Source: Odobenus rosmarus divergens
Lineage: Eukaryota > Chordata > Mammalia > Carnivora > Odobenidae
NCBI RefSeq assembly: GCF_000321225.1
Contig: NW_004450662.1
Span: forward strand, 683,910 to 747,909
Length of the DNA stretch: 64,000 nucleotides
Direction of reading: 5' to 3'
Positions within the stretch are counted from its first letter, which is position 1; the number at the start of each line of letters is the position of its first letter. The position numbers and the translations under genes are program-made. Of this stretch, positions 11,285 to 23,213 are shown piece after piece. The notes below the pieces were generated by a model that was not told the DNA's origin, ran no database searches, and saw only the letters and a program-made list of their open reading frames with translations.

Positions 11285-11770
11285 CTGCTTGAAATTCTTC
11301 CCCTGCCCCAGACCCAGAGGTCTTTCTATATGAGCTCATTGCAGCTTTTAACGTTCCATGTGGTAGTGACCTCTCTCCCTAATCAGACTAAGCATCTTAG
11401 GGATGGGATATTTGTCTTATTCAGTCATATGCCCAATGCTTAGCACAGAAACGGGTACATAGAAAAAGTATTCATGTGTGCATGGGCGGGCATGCACACC
11501 AGTTAATTTGAATTGAATGATTCTTCTTGTCAATCTGTAGATATTTAAGACCTTATTCAAACGTCACCTCTTCTGGGAAGACTTCCTTAATTCCACCAGG
11601 CATCTATAGACTTTTTTTCAGGTCTCTATTATTCCCCTTGTTACCCTGTGTTATTATTACCTTTTCTATATTCATCTACCACCAGAGTTCCTCAAGGGTA
11701 CAGAACAGCCACCCACACTGTGACTAGTTCAAGGTTGAGACTCAAACATTATCTGATGATTGAATGAAAC
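11285..11770 (+). mobile_element. L2 LINE fragments
   Basis: Two consecutive L2-like pieces in sense. The first has 'agactaagcatcttagggat' and 'cccaatgcttagcacagaaa'. The second has 'ttattcaaacgtcacctctt' and 'gaagacttccttaattcca'. Both are typical of L2 3' regions and diverged. Confidence 0.6.
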
Positions 11771-11779
11771 ATCAAGTTA

Positions 11780-12375
11780 CATAAAGGAACTCTGGGCTTC
11801 GGAGAAGTTGAGCATCTCGTGAGAAGTCACACACTGGTATATCTGGGACTAAACCTCTTGGCTCTGGGTTCATAGATTTTTCCTTTAAAGCCAAAAATGA
11901 GCATCCCTGATCCCACCACCCAGTGCCAGCTCTGCAAAGACCCTCCACAAGGCATTACTCCTCTTCTTGGGGGACCAAAACTCCAGTGAGCCCACATCCA
12001 CCACACACTGGGCAGCCAGCCTCTACAGCATGGGACACCAGGTACTGACAGCCTTCAGAGTTGTGGGACAAGTTAAGTTTTCCAAGTTATGCTTAGGAAA
12101 CATTGAGCCTCCTAACAGATACATTGAGCCACAGCCTGGGCTTCTAATACTGAGTTGAACCTGCATTTGACTCCAGCTCCGCCATTTGCCAGCTTTGTGA
12201 CTTTGAGCAGGTCACACGTTACACTGAATTTTCTCAACAATAGGAATAAATATAACTACCCTTCACAATTGTGCAGAAAACAGGTAACAGTCTCAGGGTT
12301 AGATACATTTCTCATAGACCTTATTATTGAATCTCTGTAAATACATAGACATAACGGAGCCAAGTAAATGCTCAC
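11780..12375. repeat. MIR-like fragments
   Basis: Two separate MIR-like stretches. One is at about 11800-11870 ('gtcacacactggtatatctg'). The other is at about 12150-12370 ('ccagctttgtgactttgagc', 'aggtcacacgttaca'). Confidence 0.5.
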
Positions 12376-12806
12376 CATGAGTGGCATCAACTTATGCTTG
12401 GTCTGTACAACAATCTGTTCTCTTCTCAATAATTTTTCAGAGCCCAGAATCCTCTTTAGCCATCTATGTTGACCTCCTAGACCTTGACAGCACATGGGAA
12501 GAAGAATTCAAATTCAAATAAAGGAAAGAATTAGAACCTCCTCTGATACACTGTAGCTCCACCATGGTCCTGTTTTGCATAGTTTTTGCCATCCTTATTG
12601 TGGTCATTTTTTTGCAAGATGCTTTGATAAACTCAGGAAAAAAAAAAAAAGAAGGCATGCAGAGAAATCCCAGAGTTACAATGGGGTAAAAGAAACCTAC
12701 AGAAGAGGATTCCTGGAGGGTTCAAGGTGTTTTCCCAAATGGACCCGTGTGCATTCCACACTTTTCATGCTTCTCTTAAAGAAAGAGCCAGTCCACTCCT
12801 GGTATT

Positions 12807-12821
12807 AGAAATCCAGCCAAA
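12807..12821 (+). repeat. Left target-site duplication of the composite L1
   Basis: 'agaaatccagccaaa' is repeated without mismatch at 13774-13788. Confidence 0.9.
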
Positions 12822-13470
12822 AATTAACAAGTCAGGAAACGACAGATGTTGGCTGGGATGCAGAGAAAGGGGAACCCTCCTACACTGTTGGTGGGAATGC
12901 AAGCTGGTGCAACCACTCTGGAAAACAGTATGGAGATTCCTCAAAAAGTTGAAAATAGAGCTACCCTACGACCCAGTAATTGCACTACTGGGTGTTTACC
13001 CCAAAGACACAAATGTAGGGATCCGAAGGGGTACGTGCACCCCAATGTTTATAGCAGCAATGTCCACAATAGCCAAACTGTGGAAAGAGCCAAGATGTCC
13101 ATCGACAGATGAATGGATAAAGAAGATGTGGTATATATATACAAAGGAATATTATGCAGCCATCAAAAGGAATGAGATCTTGCCATTTGCAACAACGTGG
13201 TTGGAACTGGAGGGTGTTATGCTGAGCAAAGTAAGTCAATCAGAGAAAGACAAGTATCATATGATCTCACTGATAGGAGGAATTCTTAATCTCAGGAAAC
13301 AAACTGACGGTTGCTGGAGTGGTGGGGGGTGGGAGGGATTGGGTGGCTGGGTGATAGACATTGGGGAGGGTATGTGCTATGGTGAGTGCTGTGAATTGTG
13401 TAAGACTATTGAATCACAGACCTGTACCTCTGAAACAAATAATACATTATATGTTAAAAAAAAAAAAAAA
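12822..13470 (+). mobile_element. 5'-truncated L1: ORF2 C-terminus, 3' UTR and poly(A)
   Basis: The frame encodes the C-terminal part of L1 ORF2p, with the hallmark string '[20 protein letters not shown]' and then 'AMSTIAKLWKEPRCPSTDEW'. It runs without an internal stop through the ORF2 part. A 3' UTR ending 'aaataatacattatatgtt' and a 15-A run at 13456-13470 follow. The body is cut off at its 5' end at the duplication, the usual result of incomplete reverse transcription. It has no autonomous function, because the endonuclease and catalytic reverse-transcriptase regions are missing. Confidence 0.92.
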
Positions 13471-13773
13471 GATAGCAGGAGGGGAAGAATCAAGGGGGGG
13501 GAATCGGAGGGGGAGACGAACCATGAGAGATGATGGACTCTGAAAAACAAACTGAGGGTTCTAGAGGGGAGGGCGATGGGGGGATGGGTTTGCCTGGTGA
13601 TGGGTATTAAGGAGGGCACGTTCTGCATGGAGCACTGGGTGTTATACACAAACAATGAATCATGGAACACACATCAAAAACTAATGATGTAATGTATGGT
13701 GATTAACATAACATAATAATAAAAACTAAAAAATAAAAAACATTTAAACAATAAAAAGAAAGAAAGAAAGAAA
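13471..13773 (+). mobile_element. Second L1 3' UTR directly after the first
   Basis: Immediately after the first poly(A) comes the 3' UTR of a different, probably younger carnivore L1: 'cggagggggagacgaaccat', then 'aaactgagggttctagaggg', then 'gcatggagcactgggtgtta', then 'gtgattaacataacataata'. It ends in an A-rich tail with GAAA repeats. No duplication separates it from the first L1, and only the outer 15-bp duplication encloses both. Confidence 0.9.
13556..13588 (+). other. Potential G-quadruplex in the L1 3' UTR
   Basis: G runs GGG, GGGG, GGG, GGGGGG and GGG are separated by short loops. G-rich polypurine stretches are a known property of L1 3' UTRs. Folding is inferred. Confidence 0.6.
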
Positions 13774-13789
13774 AGAAATCCAGCCAAAT

Positions 13790-16399
13790 GGTCTGAGCAT
13801 CCGGGAATGTGTTAGGTCTATTTCTGGGAATTCCCACAAGCTTAATCACCCCAATTTTTACACGCCTCATAAATTTAAAACAAAAAATTTCCATTCCATG
13901 TGCCAATCCTTGAAGGATGTGGAGTTATTGTGGGCAGTTTCAAATTTGGGAGTGCATTAAGTGTCCTCTCGCACCTAAAAAAGATTCGTGTTTCACAAAT
14001 ACATCCAATTTTCAATTGTATTTTAGATTGTTATAAATAAATATATACCTATATAAGATCATTACTGAATTTTTAATGGCTGTTTGTCATTGTGCATTTT
14101 CCTACAAAATAAGTATTAACAGGATTAATAATAACTTCAAATATGATGGTGGGGAAATTGGCAAAGGGTGTGCTTTGCAAAATGCTTGACATGAAAAACA
14201 ATGGCAATGCCAGAGGGTTTAGGAATCGCTCTTAGCCGTCAGAACCCAGGATCTAAGCGGACCTGGAAGGCAGCTTTCCTGAGCAACTCACACATATGTA
14301 TGTTGCAGAGTGACCTTGAGAAAGATCTTTCTGCTCCCAAAGATGGAGTTATTCGGGTCTCTCTGCCAACCTAATCCACCACGCAGCCCTGGCACGAGAT
14401 GCAGGGAGAGCTAATCTTTCCTCCTTCCATCTGGGGGGCCGGGGTGGGGGGAGAGCCCTGCAGCAGCTGCCAGCCAAGGGCCAACGGGAGGATGAGCGGG
14501 AAAGGGCAACACAGCGCCACCCAGACAGACGCGAGCATCTCTCCTCTGTTCCTTCCAGATCCCTCTCCATCAACCCCCATGACAAAGTAGCGGCAGAAAG
14601 TAAGTTTGGCGAGCACGAGGCCGGGAGAACACAGAGGTAAAGAGCAAGGTGACTAACCTCATCAAGCCATCACAAATTAAATACTGTCTGTGCAGGAGAG
14701 TTCACCTCCCAGCTTGCTTTGGGAGCAGGAAGCTGAGATTTTTCTGTGCTCTGACCAGGTAAGAGACTACAAGCCAGCTAGCCAGCCTAGGTGAGAATGA
14801 GATGGGTGAACTACATATACAGCAAGTATGTGTCCGGTTGGCAACTAATCACGGGCAGGACACATCGGTCACCCAAGCAGTTCGCTGCCTGCCATTGCAA
14901 GTGACACAGACCTGGACCCTGATCACTGGCCTGAAGGCTCCTTTCTTCCCCACTGACCAGGGGTTCCAGAGGAGCAAGCCCCTGGATGAGCCATGAACCC
15001 CACCACGCCTTTGTTTCTGTGCCAGAGAAGGGGTGCTATTAATACCTGTTTACCTTCCACAGGGGGCCGGGAGCCTTAATTAGGTGTGGTTTGTGAAGTG
15101 CTCGGAGGTTGCCAGATGAAAGCTGAGGTCTGAGTGCAAACTATTATTGTTAATTAATTATTGTCAGCAGAATTCTTTACTCTGTGTTTTCAGGTCTAGG
15201 AGCCCTTGTTTACTGGTAAAAGAGTGCTTTTGTTGTACATTTTCCATCCTCCTCTCCCACCCATATCTGTGGCCGATGATCTCTCCCATTCTCTTTCCTC
15301 CCCCTGCCCTATCTCCAGGCCCTGGCTGGAAAGCGAGGTATGTAGCTTCCTCCCTTGCACCCCAGACCCAAGCAGGCTTTCAGAAAGGGTGGAAGAGAAA
15401 TCCTTAGGAATATGAATGTAAACTGAAACATCAGAAAGTATCTAAGACAAAATACGTGTAGCCTCGGCTGGGAAACACAAAGTCCCTCCGGGAAAAATAT
15501 GCAATTAATCCTAGACAGAATGTAGAGCTGAAATATGGAAGTTTTTCTGCTAAGATGGTTTCTGCTGGTGCATGATTATGACCTCTGAGGGGCAATGATA
15601 CGCTTGATGAAGAGAAGGCATCAGAAATTCTCGGAGCAGTGAGCCTATCGACAGGACCAGGAGGCCTCGTTTTTACAACTCCCTCACTCTGCACCCAACC
15701 CCCACAAAAAAAAAAAAAAAAAACAAGGCTGGCTCAACTCTAATTTCTATCTTCAATTAGTTAGGATAACAATCCTATAGAAATTCTAGAATAAAGTGCG
15801 CCTCTGAGATTAAAAAAAGGGAGACCAGAGGCATTAGGGGAACAAAGCAACCCAGATGGAACAATGCGTGTCTTCCCATCTTGGCTGCCACCTGGCGCTC
15901 ACCAAGTTGGCATCTGAATCAAGGGCATTGTGGATGCAAGACAAGAGAATTCCCAGTGAACTGTAGCTTTTATGAATAAATTGTACTTGCCAAAATTGGT
16001 CGGTTGTTTGTGGACATTGATTTATTTTCTCTGATTCTTTCTGATTGTTATATTTTGGATGGTGCTTACTGATGTGAAAAAGCCATCTAGTATTGCTGAT
16101 AAATCTAGAGATAATGGCAGAGGTCAAAAAAGGGGGAAGGAAGGAAAAGAAAATGTGCTTGCCACAGAATGGTGAAAATTTCTTTGTAAAGAACAACTCT
16201 CTAAGGCTATTTGCATGCCATTTCACCCCATTTCATAATTGTATAATCGGTCAGGTCACTTGTTTGGTTTTTTCCTTTCCCTTCTGGAGTTAAGGAAGGA
16301 ATAGAGAGCATAGTGGGAGGGCTTTGTTGTATCCGAGTGTTCAGACATTTTGTTGCATTTATTTGTTACTTCTCCTTCTCTTCTCTTTCCTCTGCATAA
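13790..16399. other. Unassigned single-copy-looking sequence
   Basis: I recognise no gene or interspersed repeat apart from a poly(A) run at 15706-15723. AT-rich blocks at about 13980-14150 and 15130-15175 contain TAATTA-type homeodomain cores. That is compatible with, but does not show, conserved regulatory DNA. Confidence 0.35.
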
Positions 16400-16436
16400 G
16401 TGTGTGGAGTGTGTGTGTGTGTGTGCGTGTTTGTGT
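16400..16436 (+). repeat. (TG)n microsatellite
   Basis: Imperfect TG dinucleotide repeat with a central uninterrupted run of about seven units. Confidence 0.85.
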
Positions 16437-17780
16437 AAGAGAGGTTGGGGAGGAGGTGGGGAAGGACGGAGAAAGCAGGCTTTCAGCATAGTAACAGCAC
16501 CATTGGAGACTGAGACGTTTTTCTTGTTCTCCTTTGAGTGTGCACACCTAACGTTTTCAAGGTCATGCGGATAGGCACATTCCCCGCCTTCAAGGTGAGC
16601 CTGAACCTCTCTGATTCCCTGGATCTCAGCGCTCTCTCTACTGGAGTCCTAGTGCCAAGCTTGCATCTGGCGGGCTTTCTAAAAAAAGAGCCTTGAACTC
16701 AGTGAAGCTTCCAGGTGGGATGGTTGGGCATGGAAGGAAGGAATATGGGGAGGGAAAGCCGGGAATGAGTGGGAGGCAAGACGCTGCTGACTCTGTTTCC
16801 ACCTTTGTGTCACAACTCTTGAGACATTACACCTAAAATAGGTCAGCAGGGATTTGGGATGAAGTGGGATAAGCTTTAGTTAATTATCCCAATGTGCAGA
16901 ATGCCTGCTTTTAAATCCTGAGTTGGATTTAATCACAGAAGCTGAGAAGATCTCCCAACCTCCAAATGCATTTGAAAATTGACCAGAGGGTTACTCTATC
17001 CAAAGAGATAGCTTGTTCGGTAATAAGGTCACAAATGTAACAATTGCACGGAGACGGGAGCATACAATGTCTCATCTGCTTGCTGGCTCCTGGTGTCATT
17101 CAAGGGAGCAATGCAGCAGACGGAATTAAGGAGTGAGGACTGTCTCCGATCATTTTTCCACATCCTTTCTGTCAGGCTGGGTCTCCTCAGCAGAACAAAC
17201 CTCAAATTCAATATAACAGAGACACAAAAAAAAGACAAGGAACAGCTGCAATCAATTGGCAAAGAGACATTAATAATAGAGATGCTGAGGATAGGGGAGG
17301 GACAATATCTTAAAACTTGCTTTTAGACACCACATTGTATTTTGAGTTATCTTTACTTTTCGGTAATCTTGCATGAATGAGGGTATTATCGGGTCCATTC
17401 TAAAGAAGAATACGAGCTCTCCTGGGGTAAATTGTCACTACAAAGACTAATTTTTCCCAGCAGTCTAACAGCAAGTTGATTTATTTTAAGAACAGTTGGG
17501 GAACTATCACAGGAAACGATTCGGATTACCCTCCACTGATCGCTTTTTAAAACAATCTTTCCATTACCTTATTGGAGCAGATGGATCCAGGACATAGGTT
17601 CCCACAAGTTCTTTCAGGATCACAGATCCATCCTGCCCTCTCCACTCACAAAGGCATTGCCCATGGGAGTGCCAGAACTCTCCCATCAGATCCCATATCT
17701 GTTGGTTAGCTCTATATTTTTTTTCATTTTGCTGTCTTCTTGCTAAACATCCCCAATCACATGTTGTTTTCAGAGGGCAA
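16437..17780. other. Unassigned non-coding sequence
   Basis: No recognised gene or repeat in this interval. Confidence 0.3.
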
Positions 17781-17869
17781 GAATTACATCCATTTCAGTT
17801 TTTTGTTGTTGTTCGAAATCTTAAATACTATCATTTTGCAGAGAGCTGCAATATGGCTGATGTTCCATA

Positions 17870-18180
17870 AATGGTGATCTAAGAAGCATTTATTGAGTGC
17901 CGAATATGCATGAGGCATGCAGTGTTCGCAAACATTCAAGAGTCCTTACCCTTGGGAAGTTTGCAAGCTAACGGGCAGGAGGAGCATTAGCAGAAGACAC
18001 AGGAATACATATAATCAAGGTAGAATAAAATGGGCATTACATGAGTGATGCAAATAACACAGTGTAAGAATACAGAGTAAGAAGGGATTGGCCTGAGATG
18101 ACAAGGTGAGGAGCCTCACAGAGAAAGTGACACATGAGTCAGGTTTTATAGTAAATTAGGGTTTTGGTAGAAGAGGGCTG
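17870..18180. mobile_element. Ancient L2/MIR-class remnant
   Basis: Starts with 'gaagcatttattgagtgccg' and continues with 'taacgggcaggaggagcatt' and 'gaagggattggcctgagatg'. This is the order seen in old L2-class repeats, heavily diverged. Confidence 0.4.
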
Positions 18181-19820
18181 GAAAGGAGTTCAGGACTGAG
18201 AATCCTGCATGAGCCCCAGTTCAGACGAAAGTGATGGCAAGAGGAACCTCTGCTTTGACAAGCGTTCCCCGGACCGATGTGGTGAGATCAAATCCAAGTT
18301 TCCCCGCAGAATTCCTTCGCTTGCCTGCTTCTAGAATTAAGGCATTCTCGTCGATACCCAAGGAACCAGATAAATCAGGTGACTTGCAAAATCACCTTAT
18401 CACTGGAGGACAGAGTCCACAATGTCATTACGGGGTTCTGACTCCCAAATATCAGACAGATGAGGGAGGGCCCTGAATTTCCCAGATGTCACTCCTGTGA
18501 AATTTCCACCCCGACCCCCACCCTACCCCCAAGGGTCATGCGAGAGACCTCGCACACTCACAGATACAGAGCTTTCTGCCAGACTTTAGAACAAGAATTT
18601 CACCTCGGAGGTGAGAACGGATATGAGAAATTACAGCCCCAAGAGTGATTTTTCCCTCCAGGCTGTCATGAGCACCTGAAAACAGGGGTTTATAATGGAA
18701 GTGGCATCGCAAACTGTGATTTGGTGGGCGCAGAAGTGTGACACAGTCCTCAAGTACAAGCACTGTAATAAGAAGAAGCATTTAAATGGCGCTCGGATGG
18801 CTGGGATGGGCGCTCATCTTTTTCTAGATCATCACCTCTCCTAATCTCTTCCATTTCCAGCTAAAAAGACACGCAAGTTTCATGGGGGAAAAAAGAAAAC
18901 TTAGTGCAAAAACAGGAAGTTTGGTAACTGGAGAAAAATCAATTATGAAGGATGTTGGTCTCTGACTTGAGGCGGTTGTCACAAGGAAGCTATGATAACC
19001 TCAGGGCTCTTGGAGAGTTCACCAGGGTTCAAGTCCCTCCGGGCCTGCCCCAAGCCTCTCTGAGCAATTCCCAGGCATGGTCCCAGAGCCAGTTACCTTA
19101 ACATTCCATTCGAGTATAGACTCAAGGTGATGGGATTGGGATCTATTAGCCCAGCATAACCTGCCACTCGTTGCAAAGAAACTGTGGCCAATATGAACAC
19201 AAAAGGAGGTTCTTTCTCCAACAGTCCTATAAACGACTCCATCGATCTGCTTCTGTATTCTGAGATCATATGGAGTGTCATCAAATTAATAAAAATGTCC
19301 CAAGTCACAGAAGGGAAAAGTTGAAATTCACATGGGACATCAGGTAAAAAAAAAATCTAGCAACAAATAAAAATCACCCATGCATCATCAGAAAGCCATA
19401 TATACAATATATATATTAATGCTTAAAGTGAATTATCTGATTTAAGCCTTTAAAATTTTTCAGATGCACCTGTGAAGGGTACATATTAAGTTGTACAGAT
19501 ATCCTTGACATGAATAAGCTGATAAGATCCCATCTTAGAAGAAGCAGGTCTGGAGTGCAAGGAGAAAGCCACAAAGCCCTAAGCAGGGGTTTGGATAGTG
19601 AGGATACGGGGGGGAACTGGAATCGATAATACTGCTCAGCAAAGGGATAGAGACTAGGAAGGGGAGTACACATGTGATCAGGAATAGGCATTGGCTTGTG
19701 GCTTGCCTGGGTCAAGCTATCTTTTATGAGTACTCTGTACTCCCCTTCCTAGTCTCCAAAATGCTTTGGAGAGAATCCATCACTATTTCTTAACTAGACA
19801 TCTGGGATGCCTACTGTGTG
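18181..19820. other. Unassigned non-coding sequence
   Basis: No gene or clear repeat recognised. A TA-rich patch lies at 19395-19415. Confidence 0.3.
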
Positions 19821-19825
19821 GATGG

Positions 19826-19865
19826 TGGCTCCATTCACCATCCACCACCACCATCCACCACCAGG
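19826..19865 (+). repeat. Short CCACCA/CCATCCA minisatellite
   Basis: The unit 'ccatccaccacca' is repeated about three times with slight variation. Confidence 0.75.
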
Positions 19866-19904
19866 TTCATCTTTATATTCAAAAGTAGCATTAAGTTCAT
19901 GCTT

Positions 19905-20094
19905 TTCAAATAATAGCAATTAATTGCTGATATTTACCATGTGTACCATGCACCATTTACTGCTTTATGTGCATTAGTTCATCTAATCCTCATAATGAAT
20001 TCAATAATACTTATGACGTAGGTGTGACTATTACTATTATGCCCAGTTCACAGGTGAGGAGACCAAGGCTCAGAGAGTCAAGGCCACACTTAAT
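19905..20094. repeat. MIR
   Basis: MIR order: 'aattgctgatatttaccatg', then 'gcattagttcatctaatcct', then 'gcccagttcacaggtgagga', then 'ccaaggctcagagagtcaag'. Confidence 0.75.
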
Positions 20095-20310
20095 CAGTGG
20101 AGGGGAAATCTACCCCCAGGGAACATTTGGCAATGTCTGGAGACATCTTTGCTTGTTGAGACTGGGTGGAGGAGGGTACATCAGGGGGAGGATGCTACTG
20201 GCATCCACGGGTTGAGCACAGGGATGCTCAAAATCCTCTAACACACAGACAACCCTCTTCCCCAAACAGAACGATTTGGTCCAAGATATCAACAGTGCTC
20301 AAGTCCTGAA
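20095..20310 (-). mobile_element. MER20 (hAT-Charlie DNA transposon remnant)
   Basis: 'ggaacatttggcaatgtctg', then 'gagacatctttgcttgttga', then 'gatgctactggcatccacgg', then 'caggatgctcaaaatcctct'-like text matches my memory of the MER20 consensus in antisense, over almost its full length of about 220 bp. It is non-autonomous with no coding potential. Confidence 0.7.
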
Positions 20311-20319
20311 ACCTTTCAC

Positions 20320-22285
20320 TCATATGTTATTCTGAAACCTCAGATATTTGTAAAGCCCTTCAAAATTTACAAAAGGCTTTTGACCATGTTTTCTCATTTG
20401 ATCTCACAACATTTCTCTGTAGTAAGGAGAACACATTGCACTATGTTTGTTCTGCGGACACAGAATGACTCGCAAGTGGCGGCGGCTTGTCTGACGTGGG
20501 GCAGGTGGAATGCCAACAAGATGGTCCATGGGTCCTAACATCCAGCCCACTGCATCTAGGGTGGGACCATTACATAGGATCTGGCTGCTTCTTTCCAGGA
20601 CAGTTTATGTCGTTACAAACTCTTCCGATAGCCAATGAAAATAACGGGGACCAAAGGTTTATTTCCTTCTCATTGGTAGGATAGATAATTTGAAGTTTGT
20701 GAGGCACATCTTACAGAAATAAAAGACCTACAATTTATCAATGATGACAACCTTAGCAGCAAGCACACACGATTTACTACTTCCTTTCTTCTTTCAGGAG
20801 TGCTCAGGACTGGCAGGTGGGAGAAAGGATAGTCATCTGTTCACCTGATTTTTAAAACTTCCTACCTGCAGAAGGACTTTTAGTTTTAAAATAAGCCCAA
20901 ATAAGTGACCTTTGTGGTTACAGCCCACTCTCCAGATTCTGCTTTGCTTTAACTAACCCACACGCATGCTACCTGAATAGGTGGGTAGCCACATGGAGAG
21001 AATCATAATAGCCACTCATTTTCCCACAGCGGCCCAGGGCTGTTCGGCAAGGCTTCTGGAACTCTCACAGCCCATGAGACAGCCAGGCAGAGGCAGCCCG
21101 AAGGGGAGAAGGGGAGCGTGGAGGAACTCACAGAGCTCATCCGGAAGTGGGAGGGCAATATGCACCCTGTGGTTTGAAGGTCTGCCGTGGGGATGGTCTC
21201 CAACCAGAGAGAACTCTCATTCCTCCAGGCTCAAGTACCCCCACTGCTTAGTCACCTGTCTAATCTCAGATTTTCACTTTTAAGAAGCTCCTGAAAAATA
21301 AATCATTACTGTTCTCCAAGGAGAGGATTACAGATTCAATGTTTAACAGAATCTAACGCTCGCAATAGTCTATATTAGACAATTCACAGGCTTTGCAATC
21401 AAACGGACCTCAATTCCAATCTGGTGTCTCCCACTTTGAATGAAAATCAAATTATAGATAGTTACACATAGTTTGAAACTGTAGGGATTGAGTGACAACA
21501 CGTGACCCCCCACTCCATAAGATCGGCATGAACAAACACATTAGGGACACCAGTGTCTGTACCACATCCTCCCCCAGCCCTGGGTAAAAAAAAAAAAAAA
21601 AAAGAGCAGAAAAGTCAAGCCCACAGGACCAGTTGGAGCAGCCATAGGTGGGGGCAAACAGGAGAGAACCCCTGGTGAGGGGGCTCTGACAGAAAGTCCG
21701 GGCCCTGCCTGTCTCCTCCGAGACTCTGCCTGCCCAAATTCTCACTAGAAAAATGAATTCCTACCCCTCTGGTCACTAGGTTATTTCTTAGGATGCCCAA
21801 GAAGGCCGTGAAAGATACAGGGACCAGCTCCAAACCCTACTGTAAGATTCAGCTAAATATGGCCTTGGGCCTAGCAACCTCCTCCCGGCCCCCAGGGAAG
21901 CCAGACCAGCCCCAGGGCTGCTCTCCATCTCTAGAACGTGGCCCCACAGTGCCTTCAAGGACAGCACCAGCTCTGTTATGGGCAAGCATTACTTGCCTGC
22001 AGTGTGTGTCATTTTAAGTCTGCACCATCTGTTTGGGCCCTCATTATGAATCCATAATGAACATATGTGACAATTACATCTGTAAAAGGAAAAATGGGAT
22101 TTTTGTGATTTAGGTTCAAGTAAATGCTTTTTATGCAAGGAAGCATGTATTTGAGGGCTTTATTTTTTTTTTCTCTCTAAGACTTGAGAAACTAGTTGCC
22201 GCAGGTAAGTTTTAGTTCTAGGCGCAACCATTAAGCTCAGAGTGACCAAAAATAAGAGACTGTAGCTCCCTGCTCTTCGAATAAA
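20320..22285. other. Mostly unassigned; one MIR-like fragment at the start
   Basis: About 20335-20430 ('aaagcccttcaaaatttac', 'ctcatttgatctcacaacat') resembles a MIR or L2 end. The rest has no recognised gene or repeat. A poly(A) run is at 21586-21603. Confidence 0.35.
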
Positions 22286-22330
22286 AAATAAAATAAAATA
22301 AAATAAAATAAAATAAAATAAAATAAAATA
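22286..22330 (+). repeat. (AAAAT)n microsatellite
   Basis: About nine AAAAT units ending exactly where the target duplication of the next SINEC begins. Confidence 0.9.
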
Positions 22331-22344
22331 AAAACTAGGTTTCT
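22331..22344 (+). repeat. Target-site duplication of SINEC 22345
   Basis: 'aaaactaggtttct' is repeated without mismatch at 22549-22562. Confidence 0.9.
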
Positions 22345-22548
22345 GGGCACCTGGGTGGCTCAGTTGGTTAAGCGACTGCCTTCGGCTCAGGTCATGATCC
22401 TGGAGTCCCGGGATCGAGTCCCACATCGGGCTCCCTGCTCAGCAGGGAGTCTGCTTCTCCCTCTGACCCTCTTCCCTCTCATGCTCTCTGTCTCTCATTC
22501 TCTCTCTCTCAAATAAATAAATAAAATCTTTTTAAAAAATTGTTTTAA
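22345..22548 (+). mobile_element. Full-length SINEC, sense
   Basis: Head 'gggcacctgggtggctcagt' with Pol III box-like segments ('tggctcagttgg', 'gggatcgagtccc'). Then a CT-rich body and the tail 'aaataaataaataaaatctt'. Perfect 14-bp target duplications show a relatively recent, intact insertion. Confidence 0.95.
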
Positions 22549-22639
22549 AAAACTAGGTTTCTTCCAGGAATTACAATCAATTCAGGGCACAGTAAACAAC
22601 CATACTGAGGAACACGGGCCGTGCAGTCTGATATCTAGG

Positions 22640-22800
22640 GCTGAACCTTAGCCCAACCACTTGCCAACTCTGTGACTTCAGGCAGGTTGCTCAAAGCCTT
22701 GTTGTCTCTGCATAATGTCTCTGCATAATAACAGCAATGCTGCCCTTGAGTCATGAGGAGTGAGGAGAGAAGCCACCCAAAGCCATCAGCACAGTGCCTG
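22640..22800. repeat. MIR-like fragment
   Basis: 'cttgccaactctgtgacttc', then 'aggcaggttgctcaaagcct', with a locally duplicated 'tctctgcataat'. Confidence 0.5.
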
Positions 22801-22855
22801 GTACGCAGGGATTGGTCCTCAGTTTTCCCAACCTTGAGACCAGAGGAGGCTTGAC

Positions 22856-23061
22856 TTTTTTTTTTTTTCTTTTGAGAGAGAGAGAGAAAGAGAGAGGGAG
22901 AGAGCAGGGGGAGGGGCACAAGGAGAAGGAGAGAGAATCCCAGCAGACTCCCTGCTCAGCGAAGAGCCCGATGTGGGACTCGATCTCACAACCCGGAGAT
23001 CATGGCCTGAGCTGAAACCAAGAGTTAGATGTTTAACCCACATGAGCCACCCAGGCACCCT
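22856..23061 (-). mobile_element. SINEC, antisense
   Basis: Poly(T) start, GA-rich body, 'tgggactcgatctcacaacc', 'aacccacatgagccaccca'. It is flanked by 'gaggcttgac' at 22846-22855 and 23062-23071. Confidence 0.92.
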
Positions 23062-23176
23062 GAGGCTTGACATTTTATAGATAAATAGTTGGGAATAGAT
23101 CTGGCCCTCACTCTTCAGAGAGCTAGAATCTTATAAGGATAAACTAGAAACTTTAAAACCCGGACTGCTGTTTTTA

Positions 23177-23177
<1 letters not shown>

Positions 23178-23209
<32 letters not shown>
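23178..23209 (+). repeat. (TG)n microsatellite
   Basis: Fifteen or more uninterrupted TG units. Confidence 0.95.

Positions 23210-23213
<4 letters not shown>

Noticed and set aside
12727..13533. 268-codon open frame as a possible gene
   Set aside because: It is the C-terminal end of L1 ORF2 running on into the 3' UTR of a truncated element, with flanking non-L1 codons at the start.
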